This document shows, in pieces, positions 1-9,640 of a DNA stretch of 64,000 nucleotides. The number at the start of each line of letters is the position of its first letter. Positions within the stretch are counted from its first letter, which is position 1. Source of the stretch: Pseudoips prasinana (lineage: Eukaryota; Arthropoda; Insecta; Lepidoptera; Nolidae); contig OX621256.1 in NCBI GenBank assembly GCA_951640165.1, positions 6,510,001 through 6,574,000 on the forward strand, read 5' to 3'. Below the pieces are notes generated by a model, which saw only the letters and a list, made by a program, of their open reading frames with translations, was not told the origin of the DNA and did no database searches. The translations under genes were made by a program, and so were the position numbers.

Positions 1-112
1 TAGTACGTTAAAGGGATGGATGTTATTGAGTTTATACTGTTTTGGACTTATAAATAGGTACAGAATGATTAGCTTGACATTTAGAAAACCTTTTGGGTAT
101 ATATTGACATGA

Positions 113-294
113 TTAGCCATGTGCTTTCGGCCCAGATACTATCCCGTGGGTGTCGTGAAAGGCGACTAAGCGATACCCAGGTAATTGGGCAGCAGCGCCA
201 CTACCACTACTAGGTACTAGTTGGCCGACTAGGATGCCAAGCGCGGTGACTACGTTAATCCCTCCAAATGGCAAAGCTATGGCCTATGTCCAAC
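113..294 (+). repeat. Dispersed repeat D, copy 1
   Basis: Carries the block 'GTCGTGAAAGGCGACTAAG' followed by 'GCCAAGCGCGGTGACTACG' and 'CCTCCAAATGG'. The same order of blocks recurs at 21165-21395 and 24085-24335. The repeat looks like a LINE 3' end or SINE body. No intact reading frame is visible. The family name is not known to me. Confidence 0.7.
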
Positions 295-347
295 ACTGGA
301 TAGCGTGGTTAGTAAATGCTTGCCTTTCACGCCGCAGGTCATGGGTC

Positions 348-466
348 AATCCCAGACTCAGGGCAAACAGACAAGTTCATGCACACAATGTCTGTCTTGG
401 GTGGGAATCGAACCCAAGACAGAAAATGTGTGCATGAACTTGTCTGTTTGTCCTGAGTCTGGGATT
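348..466. repeat. Snap-back inverted repeat inside SINE-A
   Basis: About 54 bp of SINE-A body ('...CAGACTCAGGGCAAACAGAC...') is followed, after a loop of about 8 nt, by its near-perfect reverse complement ending '...TGTCCTGAGTCTGGGATT'. Other SINE-A copies carry only one orientation of this block. Confidence 0.85.
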
Positions 467-511
467 AATTATCTATATGAGTATGTCATTACAAAATAAA
501 AGTAGTATATT

Positions 512-524
512 ATTATGTAGTATA
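512..524. repeat. LINE target-site duplication, left copy
   Basis: ATTATGTAGTATA matches 4723-4735 (ATTATGTTGTATA) at 12 of 13 bases. The SINE-A sequence reads continuously if the intervening LINE plus one copy of the duplication is removed. Confidence 0.8.
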
Positions 525-599
525 GTTAGTTAGTTAGTTGGGCGATAGGTTTCCGCACTTAGCCTCCCAATTGGGCCATTGTGCGTGATACTTGTTTGG

Positions 600-3500
600 C
601 TACTCGAACCATTTAAGTTCCATCCAGAAGTCCAGGAGACCACGAAAGCCTGGCTTGAGGGCCTCCTGCAGTGTCTTCGGATCATTCAGGAACTTTGCCC
701 GTTGGTAAGCGACGCTCTTGCAGTGTAGCAGTACGTGTGCTGGTGTTTCTTCATTGTCAATGCACCCTCTGCACAGGGGGCTGTCCGTGACGCCAATCTT
801 GAAGAGGTGTTTGTTTAGCGTGCAGTGTCCGGTAATTGTGCCTATCACCATGCGTAGATCCTTCCTGTTCAGGTGTAATAGATTACGCGACAGGCGTTTG
901 TTCAGAGATGGTAGAAATTCTTTTGTCTGTCTGCATGATTCCAGATCTATCCACTCTTTTTCATGTTCTTGTGTGGTTTTCTCACACAGCCATGTTTTCA
1001 GTTGGTTAAAGGGTATGGGTACAATGGGTTCAGGTCCCATTGTTGTCGTTTCCGATCCCTTTCTTGCCAGCTGGTCCGCAGTGTCATTTCCTAGAGATCC
1101 ACTGTGCCCTCTTATCCACTGTATTGTGACTTTGTTGGTTGTTGAGATCTTTTCAAGCACACCGTGGCACTCCAGAATGAGTCCACTGTTGAATTGGTTG
1201 CTCTTTAAGGCTTGAAGCACAGAGGCACTGTCTGAGATTATGCGTATGGATTTACCATGTACATCTCGAGACTTGACTGCTGTTGCTGCTAGTGTTATTC
1301 CTACGCATTCCGCTTGGAAAATAGAATTTAGACTGCTAAGTGTTGTTGATATGTTGATGTTGAGGTCGTTGGAGAAGACGCCGGCTCCTGTGCCTCTGTT
1401 TGTTTTCGAACCATCAGTATATATCCGAACTTCATTTGTGCCAGAGCTGTCCTTGGCTTCCTCTTGAAGTTGGATGTCGTAGTTTTTATCAAATATGAAG
1501 GTTTTAGGGATTATGTCACATATAGCGTCCATCATTGGGAGCGTCTTCTTAATTTCATCCATGATACGCGTGTGATTTTCCCTATAGTTTTGCTTCCACA
1601 GGCCAGTTTTGCTGAGCCTTATGGCTGTAGCTGCGGCCTCTTGTTGGATAACCAGGTGCAATGGTCTGAGATTTAGGAGGGCCTCTAGTGCAGCTGTGGA
1701 AGTCGTTCTCATGCTGCCGGTAGTTGCTAAGCATGCTAGTCTTTGGAAGCTCTGGAGTTTTGTTTTTGCCATGTTTAGCTGTGTTCTGGGCCACCACACA
1801 ACGGCACCATACGTTATCATGGGGAGTATTAACATTTTGTAGAGCCATAGGGTCATGGATGGTCTTAGGCCCCACTTTTTCCCTATAAGTCTTCTACATT
1901 GCCAGAAGGTCGTTCGGGCCTTGTCAATTTTCACTTCCATGTGTTTGTTCCAGTTAAGCTTGCTATCAAGCGTTATCCCTAGGTATTTAACCTCAGTGGA
2001 GAGAGTCAGTTCGGTGCCAAACAATTTGGGTAGGTCCGAGATGTTTGGTTGTCTTTTGTTTGTGAATAGGACCAATTCTGTTTTCTTTGGGTTAACCGTT
2101 AGTTCGTGTTGGTCGCACCATTTTTGCACGATTTTGAAGGCGGACTGCATACGGTTACATACTATGTTTTCCGAGTTGCCTTTTATCAGAATCGTGATGT
2201 CGTCGGCATAGCCAACAGTGTAGTAGCATCTTTGGTTTAGGCATCGTATTAGGTCATCCACCACTATATTCCATAGTAGGGGGGAGAGCACCCCACCTTG
2301 GGGACACCCTTTTGCTACGATGCCTCTTGTGGTGGAGTTTACCGTAAACCTTATAGCTCTCAGCCTTAGGAGGTTGTCAATCCAGCCACTGGTGGTTTGA
2401 TCCACTCCGAATTTGGCAAGCGAGTGCTTTATGCTACAGAATTTTGTTTTGTCAAAAGCTCCTTCAATGTCAATGAAAGCTCCTAGTGTCATCAATTTGT
2501 CAGTTAGGGCTGTCTCTATAGTTCCTACTACTGAGTGCAGGGCCGAATCTGTTGATTTTCCTGTTCTATAGGCATGTTGTTGTCGGTGTAGTGGCGTGCG
2601 TTGTAGTGCTCCGTCTCCGAGGTATCTGTCTACCAGTCTTTCTAGAGACTTTAGCAGGAACGATGTTAGACTGATTGGTCTGTATGATTTCGCCAGGGTG
2701 TAGTCGGTTTTTCCCGGTTTGGGAAGGAAGATGACCTTCACTTCCCTCCACTGACGAGGAATGTAATGGAATGTAATGATGTGCAATACAGGCTTTGTAT
2801 ATTGTTAGTAGGTGGGGCGTTAAGGTTTTATATCCCCATTGAAGTAGTGCTGGGAATATTTCATCCAAGCCTCCTGACTTAAATGGAAGGAAACTTTTTA
2901 TTGCCCATGTAATTCTGTCTGCTGTTACTATTTCATCAGCAGTTTTCCAGTCTACTGGGTTCGGTTTGTTTTCCACAGATGTTTCCCAGTCGATGTTATC
3001 AGATATATGACAGCCTGGGAAGTGTGTTTCAATAAGTATTTTGCTTATTTCTTCGTCAGAGGTGGCATATGTACCATCTTGCTTTTTGAGTGAGCCCAGA
3101 GTGCGTTGATCATCCTGGGATAGTAGGTTTTTCACTCTTGAAGCTTCGTTGGTGCTTTTTATGTTTTCGCAGAAGCGTCGCCAAGATTGTCCTTTGCGGT
3201 ACCTTATGCGTTTTTTGTAGTGGTATTGGGCGCTTTTGTATCTGTCCCAATCTTCTTCACTTCTCGTGTTTTTTGCACGATTGAAGAGTTTTCTTAAGTT
3301 ACGTTTGAGTTTTTCCAGTTCTGGCCCCCACCAGTGATTTTTACCCCCTGGTTTTGGTGTTGTGAGTGGGCAAGTCTGCTGGTAACTGTGTAGTATACAT
3401 TTGGTTAGTGTGTTTATGTTGTTTTCGATTTCTGTAGTGTTGGTTGACATGTTTTGAAAACTAAGTTTGCTTACCTCATGTTCGAGTAGGGTCTGGTACC

Positions 3501-4212
3501 TTATGACGTCAGTCTTACGGGGGTTGCGTCTTGGTTGTAGTCCCATCTCGCACACTTTGATGGCATAGCAGATTCTCCTGTGGTCTGCGAATGATGGCTC
3601 GGAGGAGACGTGCCAGTCGGAAATGATTTCCTTCGCACCATCTGACGCCAGGGTAATGTCCACTATGGTTTGATATCTGGAGCTTATGAAAGTGGGTTCG
3701 GAGCCCCTGTTGATTATGGATAGGTTAGTCGAAAAGGTGTAATCGGTTAGTTGCTCACCTCTCTTATTTGGCACCTTGCTGCCCCATAGCGAGTGGTGCG
3801 CGTTTGCATCCGCCGAGATTATGATGTCCCAACTGTGATCCTCGCAGTATTGTACTAGATCACACAGTTCTCTTGTACGAGTAAGTACGAGTGGTGGTCG
3901 TTTGGTGTCGAGGTTATGTGAAAGTTTTATGGCGGTCAGGTCTCTAGAACAGAATTGTGTTAGTAGCACTGCTGGTATAGTTTTCGGTATATAAATGCAT
4001 GTCCTCGGTTGCTGTACCGAAGTTTCAAGCATTAACTTACCTCCGATGTTGCCAAGTCCACATATCCTGCTATGCCTAATCCACGGCTCCTGGATTAAGG
4101 CGATGGTCTTGTTATTAACCTCCAGCAGTCTGCGTAGGGTAGCCGTTGCGATTTGTTTATGCTGGAGGTTGGTCTGCACGACGTCAATCCGAGTTGGTTC
4201 CGAGAACATCAC
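600..4212 (-). pseudogene. LINE ORF2: endonuclease-reverse transcriptase-RNase H, one frameshift
   Basis: Polyprotein used for target-primed reverse transcription. The first reading frame (4212 to about 2770) starts with an APE-type endonuclease: 'ALIQEP', 'SADANAHHSLWGS' and 'SFADHRR' mark catalytic positions. The second frame (2786-600, 728 aa) has 'SYRPISL', 'GCPQGGVLSPLLWN', the catalytic 'YADD' at residues 193-196, RNase H 'YTDGS' at 456-460 with later E, D and D motifs ('AEC', 'SDSAS', 'GNDTADQLA'), and a C-terminal Cys/His cluster ('LCRGC...HVLLHC'). The two frames belong together. They are separated by a 10 bp tandem duplication at 2758-2777, which shifts the frame by one. Apart from that shift no stop breaks the reading frames. 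The ORF2 start at 4212 overlaps the end of ORF1 by about 29 nt. Confidence 0.9.
2758..2777. repeat. 10 bp tandem duplication that breaks ORF2
   Basis: GGAATGTAAT occurs twice in direct succession (2758-2767 and 2768-2777). The upstream ORF2 frame reads 'AHHYIP' into the first copy and the downstream frame reads 'HYIPRQW' out of the second, so the repeated unit is exactly the source of the frame change. Confidence 0.9.
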
Positions 4213-4722
4213 TGTTCACGGATTCCTCCCCGGATGACATGTCCTCACCGACTCCCATTATTCGTGGCGCTACCTCTTTCGTGGAGTTCGGTGTTGTCTG
4301 GGCTTGTAAGCCCGAAGTGCTGGCACAGGTGGATAAAGGTGGTAGTAGCAGCGCCTGGCCTGGTGTTGGGTCAGCTTGACTGGGCTCGGTGATTTTTGGG
4401 TCTTCAGCCGAGGGCGTGTCTTCTAGTCCCGTGGAAGTGAAAAACTTGACGTAAACACTCCCAGTGATGAACGAGACACGCCTCTCTCTGTCCAGAATCT
4501 TGGGAACCTCTGGTTCCGAAATACCCAAGGTCATGAAGATCCCTTCTCTTGGAGAGTCGCGCCGTACAACTGCCAGCTTTGGATGTTGTACCACGGGTTT
4601 TGCGCGTCCAAGAGCTGATGGATCTTCTTTACGTCCTCTCCGACGGTTTTGGGCAGCCAAAGCGCGGCACGGATGCGCTTTGTGATGTCTGACAGTCTGA
4701 TGACTTTATAATTGAAAAACTT
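4184..4722 (-). pseudogene. LINE ORF1, C-terminal remnant, frameshifted
   Basis: Two overlapping frames together give about 180 residues. The upstream frame (4722 to about 4550) reads '...SDITKRIRAALWLP...PWYNIQSWQLYGA'. The downstream frame (to the stop at 4184) continues '...FMTLGISEPEVPKIL...'. This order resembles the DUF4780-like region of ORF1 in LOA/R1-like LINEs, an RNA-binding chaperone component of the retrotransposition particle; that match is from memory of the family pattern. A frameshift lies near 4550. The N-terminal part is missing through 5' truncation at 4722. The residues after the conserved block are Pro/Ser/Thr-rich with no zinc knuckle visible. Confidence 0.7.
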
Positions 4723-4735
4723 ATTATGTTGTATA
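4723..4735. repeat. LINE target-site duplication, right copy
   Basis: ATTATGTTGTATA, 12 of 13 identical to 512-524; it resumes the SINE-A sequence 'TATCAGTTATCTGGTTTCC'. Confidence 0.8.
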
Positions 4736-4825
4736 TCAGTTATCTGGTTTCCATTGAACAAGCTCAGCTTAGACTGGGATAAGATAGGCGCGTGTGAATA
4801 ATGTCCCAGAATATTATAAGTATAT
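4736..4825 (+). repeat. SINE-A copy, 3' part after the LINE
   Basis: Continues the copy begun at 296 with 'CAGTTATCTGGTTTCCATTG', 'AAGCTCAGCTTAGACTGGG' and 'AATAATGTCCCAGAATATTAT', ending in an AT-rich tail. Confidence 0.85.
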
Positions 4826-4852
4826 ATTATTATAGTCAAAACTTCATTGTGT

Positions 4853-4911
4853 TGATCTTTTGTTGAGGCCTTTGTCCGGCAATGGATGTCATTCACGTGA
4901 CATGATGATGA
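4853..4911 (+). repeat. RTE-like LINE 3' end with (GAT)n tail, fragment
   Basis: 'GAGGCCTTTGTCCGGCAATGGATGTC' followed by GATGATGAT. This is the last coding stretch (…AFVQQWTSFG-like) and tail of the LINE family seen at 15475, 25053, 40680, 52977 and 58420. Here it directly follows a SINE-A. Confidence 0.6.
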
Positions 4912-5640
4912 TTATGTATAAAATATGAAAACATTGTTTTATTTTTAAAACAGTTTTAAATGTTATTAATTATTTCTCTTTCGAATATTTTCAATAATAG
5001 CATCAAATTTCATCATGTTTCCTTATAAATTCTAATATTATCCATGACCTATTAACATTACAAAATATGTACCTACTTTCCACATTTTAGTAGAGGGTTA
5101 AAAATAATTATCGCCACGGTTTTCAGGGAATTGATAAATCAATCCGTTGAAGTGCAAACATATTAAAATTGAATCTTTACAACATAACAGACATTATGAA
5201 ATCATTAATATTTTTTTTATATAACCTTACCACTGTCACGCTAAAAATGTCGTAGGTGTAACAAATAAGATGCAAATGTTTTGAAAGATTGTTACGTAGA
5301 TATATTTAATTCTCACAAGTAACATTGTGACGATTAGATTCTAAGACGTTTTAATCGGGTTTACTATATAGGAAATACTATGCACAGAATTTCACGAAAG
5401 CTGCAAATAGGATATCCTGCAGCGTTAAGGTTTTTGTTTCTACATTTTATTTTTTAAGGTTGGATCCATTAAAAACCACAAATTTTTATCCCATCTGATT
5501 ATCACAAGAATGGTTGTTATTTAAAAAAATAAAAGACACGGTATAAAATATAATTCTATATTAATGGATCCACACTTTAAAAGTATATATAGATTGAGAT
5601 TGAAATGAGCTAAAAATTGTAACCTTTCAACTACTATTGT
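4912..5640. other. AT-rich intergenic DNA
   Basis: No coding region, repeat match or structured element seen in this stretch. Confidence 0.6.
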
Positions 5641-5684
5641 GATTATTATTATCTTGGGTGTTACAGACACTATCAGGTGACATA

Positions 5685-5835
5685 TTACATTTTGACTGCA
5701 CGTTTGTTGTAGTGGTCTCTGTGTCGCGTTGTATTTTGGGTTTGATCCTCTCACAGTGTAATTATTTGTGTGCCCTATGTACCTATAATCGCTCTGTGTG
5801 TAAGTCTCAGTGTGTTTCGTTTTCATGAAATATAA
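5685..5835 (+). repeat. Possible tRNA-headed SINE
   Basis: Contains an A-box-like 'GTAGTGGTCTCTG' and a B-box-like 'GGGTTTGATCC' about 35 nt apart. No second copy was recognised in the window, so the call is weak. Confidence 0.35.
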
Positions 5836-5954
5836 GTTTCTAAAGTCCCCAAAGATGCAGGGTATAATTTCGTTAATGCAGCGGTGCGATGAAGTTTATA
5901 ATTTCCCATTCTAGATATTAGAGTTAGAAGTACTCATTCATATTTTAAATACTC

Positions 5955-6850
5955 AAAGCCAGTCGAGTTACTAACATGATGTTCTGTCTTCTAGTGTGTG
6001 ATTTGCAATTTGATTTCATTGCACACAAACAATTCGATAGTACGGTTTAGTTTCAGTGCCAATAGCAGCAATCTCTTGAATGTTCATGAATACAACATTT
6101 CAATAGAAAAATATTTTACTATATATTTATTTTTTAAATACTCAAATAATTTATATACGGCTTTTACAATTTCGATACAAAAGCTATGCCTAGAAACATT
6201 TTCAAATCTACCGATTTGTGTCTTAAAATTTTGCTGCTTATTTAACTAGGTACTGCAAACATATCACTTTCAATTGGTTGATTGTATCCTACAATCAACC
6301 AATTGAAAGTTATACGACTGCAACGCGTGTACTGAAGCAAGGAAAGACTTTTTTATACTAATCGTTGCACGTTTCAAATTTTTAAAGCACAGCCAATCCA
6401 CTTGTTAAAATTATGCTCTGTTTCTAGGTTGTGGTTTGCAATTACATTGATTTTGTTGTACACTAATTAATGGCTTAATGCGGTTTAGTTACATTGCCGG
6501 TAGGCAACATATTTCATAGCAAATTTATAAAATCGAAATAATCTATTATTGACATTATTATCATACAAGTTTGTACCTATACCTACGGCTATGACAATTT
6601 AGACTTACAAAATATGAGCAAAAAAAAATCTTTTATCATGTTTAAAAAGATTGCAGCTTATTTTGTTAGCTGCTACATACACAGTATAGAAGCATACAAT
6701 CAAAAGTCGTACGACTGCATCGCGTGCATTCAATCAAGGGAAGAGTTTGTTGCACTAATTGCAGCGCGTATTAAATATTTAAAGCACAGCAATCGAGTTA
6801 ATGAAATGATGCTCTAAATTGATTTCGTTGCACATGAATTAATGGATTAA
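5955..6850 (+). repeat. Diverged tandem repeat, unit about 400 bp, just over two units
   Basis: Unit starts are visible as 'CAGTCGAGTTACTAACATGATG' near 5960, 'CAATCCACTTGTTAAAATTATG' near 6392 and 'CAATCGAGTTAATGAAATGATG' near 6788. Within the units 'TACGACTGCAACGCGTG' (6312) matches 'TACGACTGCATCGCGTG' (6709), and 'TTTAAAGCACAGCC' recurs. The short ORFs in this region (5998-6249, 6614-6817) are chance frames of the repeat. Confidence 0.75.
6266..6310. repeat. Near-perfect 45 bp palindrome
   Basis: ACTTTCAATTGGTTGATTGTA is followed, after TCC, by its exact reverse complement. It lies at the junction between two units of the 400 bp array. Confidence 0.9.
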
Positions 6851-6929
6851 TGCAGTTTATTTTCTTCTTTATCTTTATGACCACGACATATTTTAAAGAT
6901 AATCTTACGAATATTATTTAGAAAATATA

Positions 6930-7190
6930 TCTAGGTCTGTTGGCGTGGTTGGCAAATGCTTGCTTTTCACGCCGGAGTTTGTGGGTTCGATTTCCACCCA
7001 GGACTCTGGGAGTAATTATAGGAGTGTGGGTGTAATTATCTATATAAGTACGTATTAACAAAAGAAAAGTAGTTATATGTAGTATATCACTTATCTGGTT
7101 TCCATAGTACAAGCTCTGCTTAATTTGGGAACAGATGGCCGTGTGTAAATAATGTCCCAGGATATTATTATCATACTTAGATAATATAAT
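6930..7190 (+). repeat. SINE-A, near full length
   Basis: Head 'TGTTGGCGTGGTTGGC', B box 'GGGTTCGATTTCC', body 'GTAGTATATCAC TTATCTGG', 3' end 'AATAATGTCCCAGGATATTATTATC'. Part of the 'GACAGATATTTGTG...' block is missing. Confidence 0.85.
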
Positions 7191-7202
7191 AAATCAAATT
7201 GG

Positions 7203-7265
7203 GGAGATCTGTGGGGTAGGCCATGTCCAGTGGTAGACTTCTTAATGCTGAAATGATGATGATGA
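7203..7265 (+). repeat. RTE-like LINE 3' end fragment
   Basis: 'GGAGATCTGTGGGG' and 'GGCCATGTCCAGTGGTAGAC' followed by GATGATGATGAT. It sits directly behind the SINE-A tail. Confidence 0.6.
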
Positions 7266-7640
7266 TAAAGATATCGACTAACAGACAATAATCGAAATTA
7301 ATTCCAGTGTAAACACGTAATACACAAACATAATATAAGAAAGCGAACATTTAAAAAACAAACTAATCAAAAACAAATTCTTAATTATCTATTTGAAGTC
7401 AGCACGTTAAATGTCTTGGTGGGTACTTCTAAAACAAAATATAGAGCATCATTTATTTAAAAGTAGGTATTTACTTTGAAAAGAAAACTCTATTTATTCG
7501 CCACCCTAACGTATTCTAGCCCCTCACTCAACGAGAAAAACTGTTTTATTTCTTTGCTATTCTGACATTCCAAAGTGGTAGCTACTTTTTTGCTTATGCA
7601 AAATCTCCCTATAGCTTTGTTAGGGTAGATAGCTTTGGAC
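7266..7640. other. AT-rich intergenic DNA
   Basis: Nothing recognisable. Confidence 0.5.
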
Positions 7641-7654
7641 AGCGTAATAGTAGA

Positions 7655-7735
7655 GTGCCTCATTGAACTATCGGTAGCATGTTAAAGAAAATGAAGTGCT
7701 GGGTCCAAATCCCGGGTCGGGCCAAATAAAAGTGA
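7655..7735 (+). repeat. Bm1-like SINE fragment
   Basis: 'GGTAGCATGTTAAAGAAAATGAAGTGCTGGGTCCAAATCCCGGGTCGGGCC' pattern (shown here only as order of blocks: GGTAGC, TGCTGGGTCCAAATCCC, GGGTCGGGCC) resembles the tRNA-like head and B box of Bombyx Bm1-type SINEs. A related copy is at 61725-61930. Confidence 0.55.
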
Positions 7736-8084
7736 TAGTAGAATACATTGTAAAATTATAGTTTGTAATTTCTTACAAAAATTAACCAAAGATAAAACTG
7801 AGGAGTTGTTTACTATTCTAAAATAAGTTAATTAGAAATTTAATTATTTTATGTCCACAAAATTTGTATAGTTAAATATTGTTTAAATCATTTAATATAG
7901 AGTAGTAGGTATATTTTAGGCCTTTAGGACACCTGTGATAGGTACAGGTTTAACCAAGTAAAGGCACCAACTGACTATAGCTTGGCTTAGTAATAATTAT
8001 TTTTAATATTAAAATATAAGTTTTGTATACATATTAACTTCAATAAAAAATGTAATATTATTATTTCTGCTTAAAAATTCTCAG

Positions 8085-8325
8085 TATCAGCCCGTATTCT
8101 GGAAGTTGGCGTTGTATATACTCTTGTGCCTCGGAGAGCATGTCAAACCGTCGCACTTGTACTTGAACCCTTTCTGGACGTGTCTGCTAGTTGTCCTATC
8201 AGATCATTAGAGGTAGGGAATAGAAAGTTCACATGTGTTTGCGCCCACGCTTGTGTACTATAATATGTCCCACGCGAATGATCTTTATTGAAACTGGCCA
8301 CAGTGGCTGGTAATCGTCCAGAAAG
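8085..8325. repeat. Degraded SINE remnant, Bm1-like 3' body
   Basis: Blocks such as 'CAGCCCGTATTCTGGAAGTTGG' (8090s), 'GTATATACTCTTGTGCCTC' and 'TGTCCCACGCGAATGATC' resemble the 'AGCCCGGAGATTGGGAGTTGG ... GTATACCCCCGCGCC' part of 61840-61880. No coding potential. Confidence 0.45.
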
Positions 8326-8719
8326 TGTTTCATGTTTTTATTTTTTTTTTATTATGTGATTTGATTTCTGTATTACTTTTTTTATTATTTTTATTTATGT
8401 TAAACGTTAAATTTTAATTATTTTATGTTTCTTGATTATTTTTTCTCCCAATTATTATTCTTATTGTTTTGGTTTGATTTTTAAATTATGCTTTTATTTC
8501 CTTAAATAAAAGCAATTCCTTAATTGTATTGTAAAATTCATACACAATGAAAATTGTTACTGAATAGATAAACAAAGTAATTATTTTAAGAGGTTAACGT
8601 TTTTGTGTACCGAATAGGATTTGAAGGCAATATTTTACAAAATCATAATTATGTTCTTTTCATTAATACTTTACTCACGGAACTTATACATTATCATTTT
8701 TATACAAAACGAAAAATTA

Positions 8720-8900
8720 TTTATTTTTAAAATTTATTTTTAAAATTCCTGTCAAATAATTATTAATAAAATGATACGAATTATTTATATTGGTTTTGGA
8801 TCCAGTATCTGTATACTGGATCTAAAACAATATAAATAATTCGGATCATTTTATTAATAATTATTTGACAGGAATTTTAAAAATAAATTTTAAAAATAAA
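8720..8900. repeat. 181 bp near-perfect palindrome
   Basis: Arms of about 85 nt converge on 'GGATCCAGTATCTGTATACTGGATCT' (centre near 8811). The outer ends are TTTATTTTTAAAATTTATTTT and its complement. Only a few mismatches are seen (for example TTTTGG against CTAAAA, ATACGAA against TTCGGAT). It could be a foldback MITE or an inverted duplication. Confidence 0.9.
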
Positions 8901-8956
8901 TATTATTACAGAAATTGTAGGACTGTTCCTACAATTTCTGTAATAATATTTATTTT
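8893..8956. repeat. Second palindrome sharing an end with the first
   Basis: AAAATAAATATTATTACAGA... 30 nt arms, perfect, with a 4 nt loop (CTGT at 8923-8926). Its left arm begins inside the right end of the 8720-8900 palindrome. Confidence 0.9.
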
Positions 8957-9640
8957 ATTTTATATTAAAAATTATGCATTACTGGTTATTTTTAAACCTA
9001 CATCAGCCACTAGTCTCTCACAAGTTTAGGTTCTATGTTTCAAGCTTGATACTCTATTGCATTGTTATGAATTATACATAGAATATGAACCCTATTTGTA
9101 CTGTGAAAATACATTTATAATTTGAAATATAACCTTTTACCTTTTTGCTCGAAGACTGTTCAATAAAAATAATTACCGGAGGTAAAACTATTTACTGGCG
9201 TTAATACTTTTTTTAAAACATAACTAAATCTTCAAGTTTGTTTTAAACTTATTTTATGCGGGGCCATACCGCGAAAATTCACAAATAACTGAGGAAACGT
9301 GTAACATAGTACCTACATTCAGTGAGCTTAATATTTTTAGGCAGTAATTAATTTTTCATTATAGCGTATATTAGGTAAGTTAACATATTATCAATGTTAA
9401 CCTTTTTATTTGTACTAAGTTAAGTAACTACAAATATTGTATGTAAGTACCTATAACAATGGCATTTTTATTTTAAAAAAGAAGGCTAACATCCCCATTA
9501 AAGCCAACTAAATACAAAGCGCCTCTTATGTACATAAAAATAAAACTACGTGTAATAAAGTTATTTAGTTCAAAAAGCCAGTAGCTCGTTCCCAAAGTTA
9601 ACCCGTAAACCGACCGAACAATCACTGAGCGTCGCAACGG
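8957..9640. other. AT-rich DNA upstream of Rx
   Basis: No gene seen. The block 'AAACCTACATCAGCCACTAGTCTCTCACAA' near 8996 recurs at the window end near 63959 ('AAACCTACATCAGGTACCAGTCTCTCACAA', same order), so it is a dispersed repeat fragment. Confidence 0.5.

Larger units (their letters stand above)
296..524 (+). repeat. SINE-A copy, 5' part, split by a LINE
   Basis: SINE-A is a tRNA-like SINE found more than ten times here. It has a 'GGCGTGGTTGGCAAATGC' A-box-like head, a 'GGTTCGATTCC' B box, a body with 'GTCTGTTTGTCCTGAGTCTGG' and 'GGTTTCCATAGTACAAGC', and an (ATT)n tail after 'AATGTCCCAGGATATTAT'. This copy keeps the head and body but its middle is inverted and duplicated (348-466). It stops at 524, where a LINE begins; its 3' half resumes at 4736. 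Confidence 0.8.
525..4722 (-). mobile_element. 5'-truncated non-LTR retrotransposon (LOA/R1-like, with RNase H)
   Basis: A 4.2 kb LINE on the minus strand. Going 5' to 3' it holds the C-terminal part of ORF1 (4722-4184), an overlapping ORF2 with endonuclease, reverse transcriptase and RNase H (4212-600), a short 3' UTR and a (GTTA)n-type tail at 525-541. It lacks a 5' UTR and most of ORF1, as expected from incomplete reverse transcription. It is flanked by a 13 bp duplication of its target, which lies inside a SINE-A copy. A C-terminal RNase H together with the motif GGVLSPLLWNIVVDDL points to the I superfamily; LOA-like is my best guess and the clade is not proven. It is the youngest-looking LINE in the window. 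Confidence 0.88.

Noticed and set aside
718..1215. 165 aa plus-strand protein
   Set aside because: Antisense shadow of the LINE reverse transcriptase/RNase H frame.
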